From: Seonamhaeicola sp. S2-3
Lineage (GTDB): Bacteria > Bacteroidota > Bacteroidia > Flavobacteriales > Flavobacteriaceae
Assembly: GCF_001971785.1 (NCBI RefSeq)
Contig: NZ_CP019389.1
Location: 3,669,001 to 3,733,000, forward strand
Reading direction: 5' to 3'
Length of the DNA: 64,000 nt
The position numbers and the translations under genes were made by a program. Numbering within the stretch: position 1 is the first letter of the stretch; the number at the start of each line of letters is the position of its first letter. Under the pieces are notes generated by a model, which worked only from the letters and a program-made list of their open reading frames with translations, had not been told where the DNA came from and ran no database searches. Of the stretch, positions 1 to 9,951 are shown piece by piece.

Positions 1-1465
1 CAGTAAGTTTTGCTAATTCTTGAGTTAGTTTTGTTAGCGCAGGAACAATACCATGATCTGACAATTCTGGTGGTGTTAAATTAAAAGTAGCAGTTCTAAC
101 TCCTTTAATAATATTTGATGTAAGTTCTTTTAAATGCTCTATTTTAGATGTTGTTTTTTTTATGTCTGAAACGTCAATACTTTCTAAATTATACTTTAAA
201 CCTGTAAGCATTTGCCCAATACCATCATGAACATCCTTAGCTATACGATTTTGTTCATTTTCTTGATTTTCAATAATTTTACTGGAGATGATTTTTTGCT
301 GATTCATCTTCTCCTCAAAACTTTTTTTGGTTAACCTTTCAATTTCTAATTGCCCTTCTTTTCTTGTGGTAATATCTGAGGCAATTATTAACAATTCAGA
401 TTTATCATTTACTGGGTTAAAAGGAATTATAGCCATTTCAAGCCATACATTTTTATTGTTTTTGGTTAAAGCCTTAACCTCTCCTTGCCACCCTGTTTTT
501 TTATTTTTAGAAATTAAATTTTCAATAATTTCTTGTTCATTTTCATTAACCGAAAGTACCTGCGCAAAGTTTACAGACGCATTAAACTTACTTAAACTAA
601 AAAGCTTTGAAAACTTTTTCCCCATATGCACAACCCTACCGTCTGGTTTTATTCTGGCAAAAAGCAAAGTTTCATCCATAGCATGACTTAAAGCTCTTAA
701 TTCTTTAATAGATTTTTCTTTAGCTTCACTTAAAACATCGGCATTATAAGCCATTTCTTTGGCCTTTTTTTCGGCAAGTATTAAATCTGATAAGGTTTTC
801 TTAACCGTTTTTGCTGTAGGCAAAAAAATAAATAGAAACTCTGCTAATAAAAGTAGTAAGGTGAATACCATTAAAAACATTTCTAATTTACGCAACCACG
901 CTATTTTTTCTTCGGCCTCTAAATCGTATTGATTTACAATACCATCCATTTTGTTTAGAAAATCACCTTCGTTTAATTTTACTTGTTCTATTTGAGACTT
1001 GAAACTTTCAGTAGCTATGTTAGGTGTGTTTTCTATTTGATTTATAATGGTTTCTGAAGCATTTTTAATTGCATTAAACGCAGGGTTAATATTGTTAAAC
1101 ATAGCTGAAACCACCTTACTGTTATTACCTGGTAACCCCAAACTATCATTTCCATTTTGAAGTGCATTATGAGACAACACCCAAAGTGCTAAGGTTTGTT
1201 TTAAATTGTCTTTTATTGCAATTTTTTCTAGGCTATTTTCATTGGTTGAAAGTGATAAAATTTCTTTGGTAAGTTTTTGACTAAGCATACGTTGCCTACC
1301 AGCAACGTTAATTATTCTAGAATCACTTTCTTGATCTTTTAAATGTTTTCTAATAAGAATTTGACTAACAATAACCGAAAGTGCAATGGTACTAAGCGCG
1401 ATAATATATAAACGACGTAATCGTTCAAAAGTACTTTGGTCTAATGAATTACGATTGCTTGTCAT
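1..1465 (-). CDS. NarX-like sensor histidine kinase, 3' end cut by window
   Basis: Membrane sensor kinase, probably sensing nitrate/nitrite or redox state for the nir genes just downstream. The frame starts at an ATG at 1463-1465 and runs off the left edge, so about 488 codons are visible and the ATPase domain is mostly missing. Seen: a transmembrane helix near residues 19-38, the motif NVAGRQRMLSQ near residue 55 (typical of the NarX/PilJ-type N-terminal sensor domain), a second membrane helix near 196-218, a PAS-like domain around 250-365, and the HisKA_3 phosphoacceptor motif DVHDGIGQ with His near residue 413. Dimerisation and phosphoacceptor type match the NarX/NarL class, so a LuxR-type response regulator is expected beyond the edge. 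The start lies 12 bp from the neighbouring DUF4202 stop on the same strand, consistent with an operon. Ligand is inferred from context only. Confidence 0.85.
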   Translation of the reverse strand, partial: MTSNRNSLDQSTFERLRRLYIIALSTIALSVIVSQILIRKHLKDQESDSRIINVAGRQRMLSQKLTKEILSLSTNENSLEKIAIKDNLKQTLALWVLSHNALQNGNDSLGLPGNNSKVVSAMFNNINPAFNAIKNASETIINQIENTPNIATESFKSQIEQVKLNEGDFLNKMDGIVNQYDLEAEEKIAWLRKLEMFLMVFTLLLLLAEFLFIFLPTAKTVKKTLSDLILAEKKAKEMAYNADVLSEAKEKSIKELRALSHAMDETLLFARIKPDGRVVHMGKKFSKLFSLSKFNASVNFAQVLSVNENEQEIIENLISKNKKTGWQGEVKALTKNNKNVWLEMAIIPFNPVNDKSELLIIASDITTRKEGQLEIERLTKKSFEEKMNQQKIISSKIIENQENEQNRIAKDVHDGIGQMLTGLKYNLESIDVSDIKKTTSKIEHLKELTSNIIKGVRTATFNLTPPELSDHGIVPALTKLTQELAKLT

Positions 1466-1477
1466 TTTTATTATTTA

Positions 1478-2065
1478 TTACCCCTGTATAGCCTGCTTTA
1501 TTAAAGAAAGATTTTTATCTGAAAAACTTAATTGTAAGGCCGCCTTATGTCCTTTATCAGACATTTTTTTCCAAGTTTTTTGAAGAATATCTATAACCTT
1601 TTCATCTTCGTGTTTAGCCGCAAATTCTTCAAAATAGTAATCTAGAAAAACTAGACAAACTGTATCTTCTAGAATTTGAGATTCTTCGTTTTTCTTAATT
1701 AATTTTTTAGTAATGAGTTGTGTTATTCTTTCAATATATTGGTCATCATACCCCACCTGCTTTAAAATATCTGCAGTTATTTCAGCATGCATTTTTTTAA
1801 GTGTTTCTCGCCACTCTAAATATCCCACACGATCCATAGGATAATCATCTCTAGGAATTTGCCATCTACAAACATGTTGTGCCCTAGCTGCAATTTGTAA
1901 TGCCTTAGATGCGTTGGGTTCAAACTGTAGTAATTTGCGTGTCATTCGCTGTGAATACAGTAACTCTTTAGGATAATCTATACCTGCAACTTGGTATGTA
2001 TTAACATCTTGAGCGTTTTTTTTATCTATTAAAGCTATGGCTGTTTCAAATCGTGTTGGCTTCAT
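1478..2065 (-). CDS. DUF4202 domain protein
   Basis: A 195-residue soluble protein recognised as the DUF4202 family, whose members often lie beside nitrite reductase genes. The sequence is rich in His, Glu and Lys and mostly helical. Conserved-looking patches are ARAQHVCRWQIPRDDYPMDR near residues 61-80 and the acidic stretch LEDTVCLVFLDYYFEEFA near 132-149. The pattern of spaced His and Asp residues is reminiscent of HD-type metal hydrolases, but I cannot prove that fold. It sits between nirD (14 bp upstream) and the sensor kinase on the same strand, so it is probably co-transcribed. A role in nitrite assimilation is inferred from that position; no biochemical function is known to me. Confidence 0.8.
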   Translation of the reverse strand: MKPTRFETAIALIDKKNAQDVNTYQVAGIDYPKELLYSQRMTRKLLQFEPNASKALQIAARAQHVCRWQIPRDDYPMDRVGYLEWRETLKKMHAEITADILKQVGYDDQYIERITQLITKKLIKKNEESQILEDTVCLVFLDYYFEEFAAKHEDEKVIDILQKTWKKMSDKGHKAALQLSFSDKNLSLIKQAIQG

Positions 2066-2078
2066 TACTTTTCATAAT

Positions 2079-2456
2079 TTAATCTGAAAAGCCAATATAC
2101 ACATTTTCTTCTTCAATTTTTACAGGATACGTAGCAATAGCATCCATATCGCCATTTAAATTTTCACCATTTTCTAATGAAAATGTTTTTTTGTGCAACG
2201 GACAAGCCACTTTAGGAACTCCTTTATCATCACCAATCATTCCTCTAGACAAAACCATTTCCATTTTATGCGGACAAACATTTTGACAAGCATACCACTT
2301 ACCTATTCTAGCAAAATTAAAAACTGCAATTTGCTTGTCTTTATATTTCACACATGCACCGCCATCTACTGGAAAATCATTTACTGATGCTGCTTTAAAC
2401 CAAACTTTTACGTCTTCTATTTTGGTTGCATTATATTTTTCTAAAACTTCTTCCAT
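2079..2456 (-). CDS. nirD: Nitrite reductase small subunit, Rieske-type
   Basis: Small subunit of the cytoplasmic NADH-dependent assimilatory nitrite reductase, which reduces nitrite to ammonium with NirB. It has 125 residues, the usual NirD length. The Rieske [2Fe-2S] ligand pattern is retained here: CPH at residues 61-63 and CPLH at 85-88. Many NirD proteins of proteobacteria lack these ligands, so this copy probably carries a cluster. It follows nirB by about 20 bp on the same strand and is clearly in the same transcript. The start is the only good ATG. Confidence 0.93.
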   Translation of the reverse strand: MEEVLEKYNATKIEDVKVWFKAASVNDFPVDGGACVKYKDKQIAVFNFARIGKWYACQNVCPHKMEMVLSRGMIGDDKGVPKVACPLHKKTFSLENGENLNGDMDAIATYPVKIEEENVYIGFSD

Positions 2457-2477
2457 GTTATTTAAATTTTAGTGCTA

Positions 2478-4991
2478 TTAATTCCAAGGTTCTGGCATTT
2501 TTTGCTCTCTTATAGGAACAAAAACTAAGTTATCATCTTCTTCTTTGCTATTAACAAAATGACTGAAACGTTTCATCATTTCTGGATTATTAATAGCTTG
2601 TGTCCATTCGCATTCAAACCTGTTTACTAAGGTTTGCATTTCTTTTTCTAAATCTGTAGCAATACCTAATTTATCATCAATAATAACTTCTTTTAAATAC
2701 TCCATTCCGCCTTCTAACCGTTCTTGCCATGCAGCAGTACGCTGTAATGGTTTTGCTGTACGCATGTAGAACATTAAGTATCTGTCTAAGTATTTAATAA
2801 CTGTTTCATTATCTATTTGTTCTGCTAATAATTCTGCGTGACGAGGTGTTGCCCCACCGTTTCCGCCAACGTAAAGATTCCATCCGCCTTCCACAGCAAT
2901 TAAGCCAAAATCTTTACCGCGTGCTTCAGCGCACTCACGAATACATCCTGAAACACCGCCTTTAATTTTATGTGGCGCACGAATACCACGATAACGGTTT
3001 TCTAATTCAATACCAAAACTTACACTTTCATCCATTCCGTATCGGCACCATGTGGAACCAACGCAAGTTTTAACCGTTCTTAACGATTTACCGTAGGCAT
3101 GACCACTTTCAAAACCGTGTGATATTAAATCTTTCCATATTAATGGAAGCTGATTTAAAGTTGCTCCGAATAAATCTACACGAACCCCACCAGTAATTTT
3201 GGTATATAAATCATATTTTTTAGCAATTTCCCCCAAGGCTATTAGTTTGTCTGGTGTAATTTCTCCTCCAGGTACACGTGGTACAACAGAATAAGTACCA
3301 TTACGCTGAATGTTGGCTAAAAACCTATCATTTGAATCTTGAATAGCATATTCTTTATTTGCAGTATCTGCATGAATTGTAGCCATTAATGAAGCTATTA
3401 ATGGTTTACAGAGCTCGCATCCACAACCTTTTCCGTGATTATCTATTACTTCATTAAAAGTTCTGTATCCTTTAACTTGAATGATATCATATAATTCTTG
3501 TCTGTTTAAATCGAAATGTTCACAAATTGAATCTTTAACTTCAATACCTAAAGATTTTAAAGTAGCATCTGTAAGATCTTTAACCATTGGTTTACAACCA
3601 CCACAGCCTGTTCCTGCTTTAGTGCAAGAAACAACACTGGCTAAATCATTAGCTTCACCACTTTCAATAGCCTCACAAATTTGTCCTTTAGTAACACTTT
3701 CACAAGAACATACTTGTGCTTCATCTGGTAAATCCATTACATCACCAAAAGCAGCATTTCCATCTGCCGCAGGTAGTATTAATTGTGCAGGATCTTCTGG
3801 TATTTTCATTCCGTTAAGGTAAATTTGATGAAGCATACTATAATCTGAAGCATCACCAACTAAAATACCTCCTAGCAACTTTTTACCATCATGACTTACG
3901 TTTATTCTTTTATATAAATATTGTGTTTTGTTTTCAAAAATGATGGAGTGTCCTTTATCTGCTGGCATAAACGGCTCTCCAAAACTAGCCACATCTACAC
4001 CAATTAGTTTTAATTTTGTAGACATATCAATATCTGCAGGCATTACTACATTGGTTTCACCTAAAATTTGTTTTACGGCAACTTCGGCCATATCATAACC
4101 TGGAGCCACCAAACCATATATCATGTGATTGTATAATGCAATTTCTCCTATAGCATAAATATTTTTATCTGATGTTTTCATGGTATTATCTACAACAATT
4201 CCGCCTCTAACACCTACTTCTAAACCACATGCCTTTGCCAACTCATCTCTTGGTCTAATTCCCGCAGATACTATTAGCATATCTACATCTAATCTATCAT
4301 CTTCACCAAACTCCATTCCTGTAATTTTACCATCACCTAGAATTTGGTTGGTTGCTTTACTTAAATGAATATTTAACCCAATAGATTCTAACTTTAATTT
4401 TAAAACTTGTGAGCTTCTAGAGTCTAATTGCCTTGGCATTAATTTAGGCGCAAACTCTACAATATGTGGTTCTAAACCCATATCTAAAACAGCTTTTCCT
4501 GCCTCTAAGCCTAACAATCCGCCACCAAGAACTGCGGCTCTAGCATTGGGTTTTTCTTTATTTAGTTTAGCTGCATAAGCAAGCATACCTTCTAAATCTT
4601 CAATAGTTCTATATACAAAAACACCTTCTTTTTCAACACCTTTTATTGGTGGTACAAAAGGAGATGAACCCGTAGCCATGATTAAATAATCATAAGAAAA
4701 CTCACGGTCTTTAGCCGTTTTAATAGTTTTTGATGCTCTATTAATATCTGAAACACGCTCGCTAGTAATTAACTCTATTCCATTAGCTTTGTACCAACTT
4801 CTTGGAGCCATTTCTAGAGCTTCTGCATTTTGATTTTCAAAATATTCGCTTAAATGAACTCTATCATATGCTGGTCTTGGTTCTTCGCCAAAAACCGTGA
4901 TTTCAAAATCTTTAGATGTGTCTTGTGCTACAAATTTTTCACAAAACTTGTAACCAACCATACCGTTACCAACTACAATGATTTTTTTCAT
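2478..4991 (-). CDS. nirB: Nitrite reductase [NAD(P)H] large subunit
   Basis: Catalytic subunit that transfers electrons from NAD(P)H through FAD, iron-sulfur and sirohaem centres to reduce nitrite to ammonium in the cytoplasm. Domains in order: an N-terminal FAD/NAD(P) oxidoreductase (GNGMVGYKF at the start and VLGGGLLGLEAG in the middle); BFD-like [2Fe-2S] segments with CSCESV...CTKAGTGCGGC, then GCGCELC; and a C-terminal ferredoxin-like plus sirohaem/4Fe-4S domain with CVGSTWC and CIREC as cluster ligands. I chose the ATG at 4989-4991 (MKKIIVVGNG, 837 residues). An in-frame ATG 21 bp upstream lies on a TANNTTTG promoter box, so it is unlikely to be translated. nirD and DUF4202 follow. Confidence 0.95.
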   Translation of the reverse strand: MKKIIVVGNGMVGYKFCEKFVAQDTSKDFEITVFGEEPRPAYDRVHLSEYFENQNAEALEMAPRSWYKANGIELITSERVSDINRASKTIKTAKDREFSYDYLIMATGSSPFVPPIKGVEKEGVFVYRTIEDLEGMLAYAAKLNKEKPNARAAVLGGGLLGLEAGKAVLDMGLEPHIVEFAPKLMPRQLDSRSSQVLKLKLESIGLNIHLSKATNQILGDGKITGMEFGEDDRLDVDMLIVSAGIRPRDELAKACGLEVGVRGGIVVDNTMKTSDKNIYAIGEIALYNHMIYGLVAPGYDMAEVAVKQILGETNVVMPADIDMSTKLKLIGVDVASFGEPFMPADKGHSIIFENKTQYLYKRINVSHDGKKLLGGILVGDASDYSMLHQIYLNGMKIPEDPAQLILPAADGNAAFGDVMDLPDEAQVCSCESVTKGQICEAIESGEANDLASVVSCTKAGTGCGGCKPMVKDLTDATLKSLGIEVKDSICEHFDLNRQELYDIIQVKGYRTFNEVIDNHGKGCGCELCKPLIASLMATIHADTANKEYAIQDSNDRFLANIQRNGTYSVVPRVPGGEITPDKLIALGEIAKKYDLYTKITGGVRVDLFGATLNQLPLIWKDLISHGFESGHAYGKSLRTVKTCVGSTWCRYGMDESVSFGIELENRYRGIRAPHKIKGGVSGCIRECAEARGKDFGLIAVEGGWNLYVGGNGGATPRHAELLAEQIDNETVIKYLDRYLMFYMRTAKPLQRTAAWQERLEGGMEYLKEVIIDDKLGIATDLEKEMQTLVNRFECEWTQAINNPEMMKRFSHFVNSKEEDDNLVFVPIREQKMPEPWN

Positions 4992-5009
4992 ATCTACGTA
5001 TTTTAAACA

Positions 5010-5017
5010 CAAAACTA
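5010..5017 (-). promoter_or_regulatory. -7 box of the nirB promoter
   Basis: On the minus strand this reads TAGTTTTG, a match to the Bacteroidota -7 consensus TANNTTTG, about 20 bp before the chosen nirB start. Just upstream is the dyad AAGTA-TTTA-TACTT at 5017-5030, between the -7 box and the expected -33 box, a plausible operator position. The regulator is unknown. Confidence 0.5.
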
Positions 5018-5187
5018 AGTATTTATACTTATTTAAACTTATTTTAAAGTTTATTTTTACGTAGATAGCTGTATTATTATGAATTTCTCAAATTGAGCGT
5101 ATAATAATTAATTAAACATTAAAATTTAGATAACTGAATTGTGTATAACAAATAATTTGATAACAATGTTTACTCAAAAAGTAACAC

Positions 5188-6147
5188 TTAGATAGATTTT
5201 ATAAACTCTAAAGCTCTTTTTTCATTGTAATACACATTCCGTTTATCAATAAAAGCAACGTGACCACCGTGATTTGGCATTTCTAAAAACACATTAACAT
5301 TTGCTTTAGCCTCTTTAACAGGATAACATTCTGGAGAAAGAAAAGAATCATTTAAAGCATTTATAATAAGCGTTGGTACTTTAATATTGGGGATAAACTG
5401 TAAGCTGCTGCACTTTTTGTAATAATCTAAAGCATCTTTAAAACCATGTGCTCTAGATGTATAAACATCATCAAAATCTTTTAGGGTTTTTATATTCTGA
5501 AATTCCTCAATAGAAATAGCATCAGGGAATTTTTCTAACTTAAATTTTAATCTGTCTTTTAAATGATTTAAAAACCTAATAGCATAAAGTTTATTTTTTA
5601 ACTTATGAAGTTCTATACAAGAACCATACAAATAACAAGGTGCCGAAACTGCAATAGATGCTTTTATTTCATGAGGAACAGCATCTCTTTCCCCTAAATA
5701 TTTCAAAATTAAATTTGCACCTAAACTAATACCGTGAAAATAAATATTTGAATAATTTTTGGTGCTTAATATAAATTGAATGATATCATGTAAATCTTCG
5801 GTTGCGCCAGAATGATAACTTCTAAACTTTAAGTTGTCTTCTCCACTGCAACCTCTAAAATTTACGCAAACCGCATCAAAACCATTATTATTGAAAAGTT
5901 TAGCAGGTCCTAACATGTAGGGTCTTTTAGCATCACCTTCTAAACCATGCAAAAGAATTATAAGTTTATTTGATTTTGTTTCGGAAAAACTCCAATCTAA
6001 ATCTAAAAAATCGCCATCAGACAACGTTATACGTTCTCGTTTTTGAACCACTCCATTTACGCGCCTTATTAACCCTGAATAGACGGTTGACACAAACCCA
6101 TTCCTGAAAAAATAAGGAGCTTTATAAGCTGAATTTAATACAGGCAT
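5188..6147 (-). CDS. YheT-type alpha/beta hydrolase
   Basis: A 319-residue serine hydrolase of the YheT/ABHD group (esterase or lipase-like; substrate unknown). Seen: oxyanion-hole motif LLHGLEGDAK near residue 65, RGCSG at 98-102, nucleophile elbow GISLGAN with Ser141, candidate acid Asp267 in NALNDSF, and catalytic His296 in NHGGH. No signal peptide, so it is cytosolic or peripheral. The stop of the upstream adenine deaminase gene is 2 bp before its start on the same strand, so the two are probably co-transcribed, though the functional link is unclear. Confidence 0.88.
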   Translation of the reverse strand: MPVLNSAYKAPYFFRNGFVSTVYSGLIRRVNGVVQKRERITLSDGDFLDLDWSFSETKSNKLIILLHGLEGDAKRPYMLGPAKLFNNNGFDAVCVNFRGCSGEDNLKFRSYHSGATEDLHDIIQFILSTKNYSNIYFHGISLGANLILKYLGERDAVPHEIKASIAVSAPCYLYGSCIELHKLKNKLYAIRFLNHLKDRLKFKLEKFPDAISIEEFQNIKTLKDFDDVYTSRAHGFKDALDYYKKCSSLQFIPNIKVPTLIINALNDSFLSPECYPVKEAKANVNVFLEMPNHGGHVAFIDKRNVYYNEKRALEFIKSI

Positions 6148-6149
6148 TC

Positions 6150-7772
6150 TTAATTAACTTCTAAAGATGTGAACTTAAAATTGGTTCCGTCAAACAATCC
6201 TTTATCACTTAATTTTAATGAAGGTATCACCAATAAAGCCATGAAAGACAAGGTCATATAAGGTGCATTTAAATTAGAACCTAAATGTTTTGCCATGGCG
6301 TCTATTTCTTGATATTTTTTTGCAACAACTTCGGCGTGTTCATCGCTAATGATACCAGCAATTGGTAGCGGAAGCACCTTTTCTTGTGTTCTAGAAACGG
6401 CACAAATACCACCTTTGTTTTCAATAATTAAATTAACGGCTTTACAAAGGGTTTCATCTGAAGTTCCCACAGCAATAATATTATGAGAATCATGTCCAAC
6501 AGATGAAGCAATGGCACCTTCTTTGAGTCCAAAATTCTTTATAAATGCTAGTACTGGATGTTGGTTTTGATACCTATTAACCACAGTCATTTTTAGTATA
6601 TCATTTTCTACATCAGATACTACATTACCATTCACTATTTTAGCACTTTCAACCAACTCATTAGTTACTAATTGTCCTTCTAAAGCTTCAATAACACGCA
6701 TTTTTTCTTTAGAAGTTTCTACTTTAAAATCTGATACTTGTTTAGGTTTACAAGTAAAATTATTTATATTTTTAAAAGCCACCGATTCTATTAACGACTC
6801 TCCATTATTATACACCAAAGCACCATTAATATAAGTTTGTAGCGTTTTAAAACTCACTAAATCTTCAACCACAATAAAATCGGCTAAATCACCAACCTGC
6901 AATAAACCCACATCTAAATTATAGTGTTTTACAGGGTTTACACAAGCTGCCAGAAGTATTTTAAAAACATCTATTTCTTTAGCAATTGCTCTAGCGCAAA
7001 GTTGATTGATGTGACCAAGCATTAAATCGTCTGGGTGTTTATCATCGCTACAAAACATAATATTTTCAAAATGCTCTGGTAGCAAATCAATTAAGGCTTC
7101 AAAGTTTTTTGCAGCACTACCTTCTCTAATAAGCACTTTCATCCCTTTTTGAAGTTTCTCTAAAGCCTCATTATAGGTAAAGCATTCGTGATCTGTTGAA
7201 ATACCTGCGGCAATGTATTTTGTTAAATCTTCTCCTACAAGCCCTGGCGCATGTCCATCAATGGGTTTATTATAATGCTTTGCCCAATCCAATTTTTTTA
7301 AAACCTCTTCATCATCAAAAATTACACCTGGGTAATTCATCATTTCAGTAAGGTATTTTATGTTAGGGTTTTGCAAAAGCACTTTTATATCGTTTGCATC
7401 TATTGTTGCCCCGGCAGACTCAAAAGTGGTAGCCGGCACACAAGATGGGGCTCCAAAATTAAATTTTAGCGGTACTTGTTTCCCGTTTTCAATCATAAAT
7501 TCAACCCCCTCTAATCCGCAAACATTAGCAATTTCATGAGGATCTGATACAGTGGCAACCGTACCGTGTTTTACTGCTATTTTTGCAAATTCACTGGGTA
7601 CTAACATGGAGCTTTCAATATGGATGTGAGCATCTATAAAACCTGGAAGAATAAAATGTTCTTCATCATGATTTTTTGCTTCAATTGAAATTATACGCTC
7701 ATTTTCAACAGTTATTTCGCCTTTAAAAATGCGTTTATTTAAAACATCAACTATGTTACCTTGTAGTTTCAT
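6150..7772 (-). CDS. ade: Adenine deaminase
   Basis: Amidohydrolase converting adenine to hypoxanthine and ammonia in purine salvage. The 540-residue length is normal for bacterial Ade. The metal-binding motif DAHIHIESS sits at residues 48-55 (His49, His51), followed by the typical FMIENGKQ and [11 protein letters not shown] (residues near 240-250). The C-terminal adenine deaminase domain includes [17 protein letters not shown]. It is transcribed away from tilS with a 50-bp gap, and is followed almost immediately by the YheT-type hydrolase. Confidence 0.94.
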   Translation of the reverse strand: MKLQGNIVDVLNKRIFKGEITVENERIISIEAKNHDEEHFILPGFIDAHIHIESSMLVPSEFAKIAVKHGTVATVSDPHEIANVCGLEGVEFMIENGKQVPLKFNFGAPSCVPATTFESAGATIDANDIKVLLQNPNIKYLTEMMNYPGVIFDDEEVLKKLDWAKHYNKPIDGHAPGLVGEDLTKYIAAGISTDHECFTYNEALEKLQKGMKVLIREGSAAKNFEALIDLLPEHFENIMFCSDDKHPDDLMLGHINQLCARAIAKEIDVFKILLAACVNPVKHYNLDVGLLQVGDLADFIVVEDLVSFKTLQTYINGALVYNNGESLIESVAFKNINNFTCKPKQVSDFKVETSKEKMRVIEALEGQLVTNELVESAKIVNGNVVSDVENDILKMTVVNRYQNQHPVLAFIKNFGLKEGAIASSVGHDSHNIIAVGTSDETLCKAVNLIIENKGGICAVSRTQEKVLPLPIAGIISDEHAEVVAKKYQEIDAMAKHLGSNLNAPYMTLSFMALLVIPSLKLSDKGLFDGTNFKFTSLEVN

Positions 7773-7823
7773 ATAATAAGTTCTGCCTAATGGAAGTTCT
7801 GCAACAATTACAGAATAACACCT

Positions 7824-9134
7824 CTATTTTAATTCAATTTTTAATATGTCTGTTGTATTTTCGGTTACCTTAAATCTATCATCGGCTCTTCTATTTAAAA
7901 TCCAAACTATTTCATTTTCAGAGCACAATAATAACGAACTTTCTTTATCTAATAACGACAATTTTTCGTCTTTAAAATACTTACTTACTCTTTTTTTTCC
8001 AACCATCCCGAAAGGGAAAAATACATCGCCCATTTGCCAATTTCTTATTTTTAAAGGAAATTTTAAGCGATTTTTATCAACAAAAATAGCTGTAGTATCA
8101 TTGGTAGACACTTTATCTACTTCAGAAAATGTTAAAACGCCAAAAGGTGTTTCTATTTCTTCATTAATATCTGAAATGAGTAAATCTTCGTATGCTTCTG
8201 TTATCAATTCGCTTAATAACAAAGTATCTCCATGCTTAATTAACCTATGGGTATTTGAAACTACGTATTTTCCAGACTGAGCATCTAGTAAATTTTGAAC
8301 GTCATTCCACTCTGTAAATCCATAATCTTTAAGCGTTTCAAACAAATAAGCTTTGGGGTTATTTTTCTTTTTAAATTCTGAAACGCTTAGAACAATTTTA
8401 TTGTCTTCAATACTTACAATAGCTTTTTCTAAAAATGCTTCCATGCAATCTTCAACAATATCAGCAGTATCACTTAAATTGTTAATGGTACCCTGATAAC
8501 TTTGAAGCAAACTTGGGTTAATTTCTTTTAAAATAGGTATTACCTCGTGGCGTAATTTATTTCTAAGGTATTTTGTTGATGCGTTACTACTATCTACCCG
8601 CCAGTTTAAATTGTTAGCCTTAGCATAATCAATTACATTTTCTCTTGAAAATGGCAATAACGGGCGCACAAATTTGTTGTTAATTTTTGGAATTCCCGTT
8701 AAACCATCTAACCCTGTACCTCTTGAAAAATTAATTAAAAAAGTTTCTAAATTATCATCGGCATGATGTGCTGTAAGAATGTAATCAAACTGCAACTGTT
8801 GTGCTAATTCATCAAACCAAAAGTAACGCATTTCCCTTGCAGCCATTTGAATAGATACTTTATTTCTAGCAGCATATGCTTCTGTATTAAAACTTTCGGT
8901 AAAGGCTTCAATATCTAAACTATTGGCAAATTCTATTACAAAATTTTCATCTTCATCGCTTTCTTTCCCTCTCAAATTAAAATTACAGTGTGCTAATGAT
9001 ATATTTAAATTAAGTTGATGACATAAATGCACCAAAACCACACTATCTACTCCCCCTGAAATAGCAATTAAAAGTCTGGCATCTTTTAAGAAACTTAATT
9101 TTGAATTAATGTGCTTTTTAAAAAGTTCAATCAT
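7824..9134 (-). CDS. tilS: tRNA(Ile)-lysidine synthase
   Basis: Modifies C34 of tRNA-Ile(CAU) to lysidine using ATP and lysine, so AUA is read as isoleucine; essential in bacteria. The N-type PP-loop SGGVDS is at residues 26-31, with the downstream motifs HCNFNLRG, AHHADDNLET and RGTGLDGLTGIP. The C-terminal domain contains RNWQMGDVFFPFGM and KRVSKYFKDEK, as in full-length TilS. Length 436 is normal. It is divergent from the sigma-like gene at 9259, with about 120 bp between them. Confidence 0.95.
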   Translation of the reverse strand: MIELFKKHINSKLSFLKDARLLIAISGGVDSVVLVHLCHQLNLNISLAHCNFNLRGKESDEDENFVIEFANSLDIEAFTESFNTEAYAARNKVSIQMAAREMRYFWFDELAQQLQFDYILTAHHADDNLETFLINFSRGTGLDGLTGIPKINNKFVRPLLPFSRENVIDYAKANNLNWRVDSSNASTKYLRNKLRHEVIPILKEINPSLLQSYQGTINNLSDTADIVEDCMEAFLEKAIVSIEDNKIVLSVSEFKKKNNPKAYLFETLKDYGFTEWNDVQNLLDAQSGKYVVSNTHRLIKHGDTLLLSELITEAYEDLLISDINEEIETPFGVLTFSEVDKVSTNDTTAIFVDKNRLKFPLKIRNWQMGDVFFPFGMVGKKRVSKYFKDEKLSLLDKESSLLLCSENEIVWILNRRADDRFKVTENTTDILKIELK

Positions 9135-9258
9135 AACTCAAAGATACAACATTGCCGAGTTTATAAAATATCTTTAATAAATATTCATATGATAAAAATC
9201 ATGTATTTTTTTTGTGAATTTCGTAAATTTAAAGAAGTAATCTAAAAAAGTTTGAGTT

Positions 9259-9951
9259 ATGTGCACCGTAGATAAATTATCAGATAAAAAAACATTAAAT
9301 AAATTTCATAAAAAAGTAGTTTCTGCAACACAACATTTACAAGCCTATGTAAAACACCGTTTATACATTGCAGAATCCACTAAAATTATTCCTAAAAACA
9401 TGTATAAATCTCATGATATTATAGATGAAGGCATTGCCAAATTTTATGAACAAGGCTACAATATTGATGCAGATGCAGCCTCAATTAAAATTGCTTTGTT
9501 TAAAATAGTGGATAGTGAATTAAACGATTTATTTAAAAAGGAAGCTTTTCATCAAAAAACCATGAGTACACATACCATTTTGGAAGATGAGTTAGACAGT
9601 CTTGAAGAAAAATTTACTGCCGATGAAGGTTTTGATTTTATTATGAACGAAGAATTAAGCGATATTTCTTATCACCAAGACCATGAAAACAAACAAGTTT
9701 TTGTTTATGATGATAAAAATGCCTCCATTCAAAATGCTTTTGAAATTTCTGATATTTCAACCAACCGAAACAAACATTTATTAGGTAAATTTTATACATG
9801 GTTACCGCTTAGAGTATCTGGTATTGTTGATTTATTTGTGTTTGGAAAATTATCGTTTGAAGAAATTGCAAAAGTTAAAAACATAGAGGATAAACGTGTA
9901 GAACGCATTTTAGAATTAGCCATTGAAGAATTTAAAGATCATCTTAATTAA
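9259..9951 (+). CDS. Sigma-70-like protein, possible region 4 at C-terminus
   Basis: A 230-residue acidic protein that I do not recognise with certainty. The last ~55 residues (WLPLRVSGIVDLFVFGKLSFEEIAKV followed by a basic helix and ERILELAIEEF) look like a sigma region 4 or a related helix-turn-helix with the sequence order of an RNA polymerase sigma factor. The N-terminal part contains a run starting AYVKHRLYIAESTKIIPKNM and an acidic linker rich in Asp and Glu. Related flavobacterial proteins are labelled sigma-like, but the classical region 2 -10 recognition motif is not obvious. It may instead be a ribosome- or polymerase-associated factor. It is monocistronic and its end overlaps the convergent pabB stop by 4 bp. 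Confidence 0.55.
   Translation: MCTVDKLSDKKTLNKFHKKVVSATQHLQAYVKHRLYIAESTKIIPKNMYKSHDIIDEGIAKFYEQGYNIDADAASIKIALFKIVDSELNDLFKKEAFHQKTMSTHTILEDELDSLEEKFTADEGFDFIMNEELSDISYHQDHENKQVFVYDDKNASIQNAFEISDISTNRNKHLLGKFYTWLPLRVSGIVDLFVFGKLSFEEIAKVKNIEDKRVERILELAIEEFKDHLN

Noticed and set aside
327-686. Antisense frame over the sensor kinase
   Set aside because: It mirrors the kinase PAS region; the opposite frame has clear family motifs. The same applies to the other frames antisense to or overlapping recognised genes.
4992-5012. Longer NirB start at 5012
   Set aside because: The upstream ATG overlaps the -7 promoter box and adds seven residues before the normal MKKIIVVGNG.
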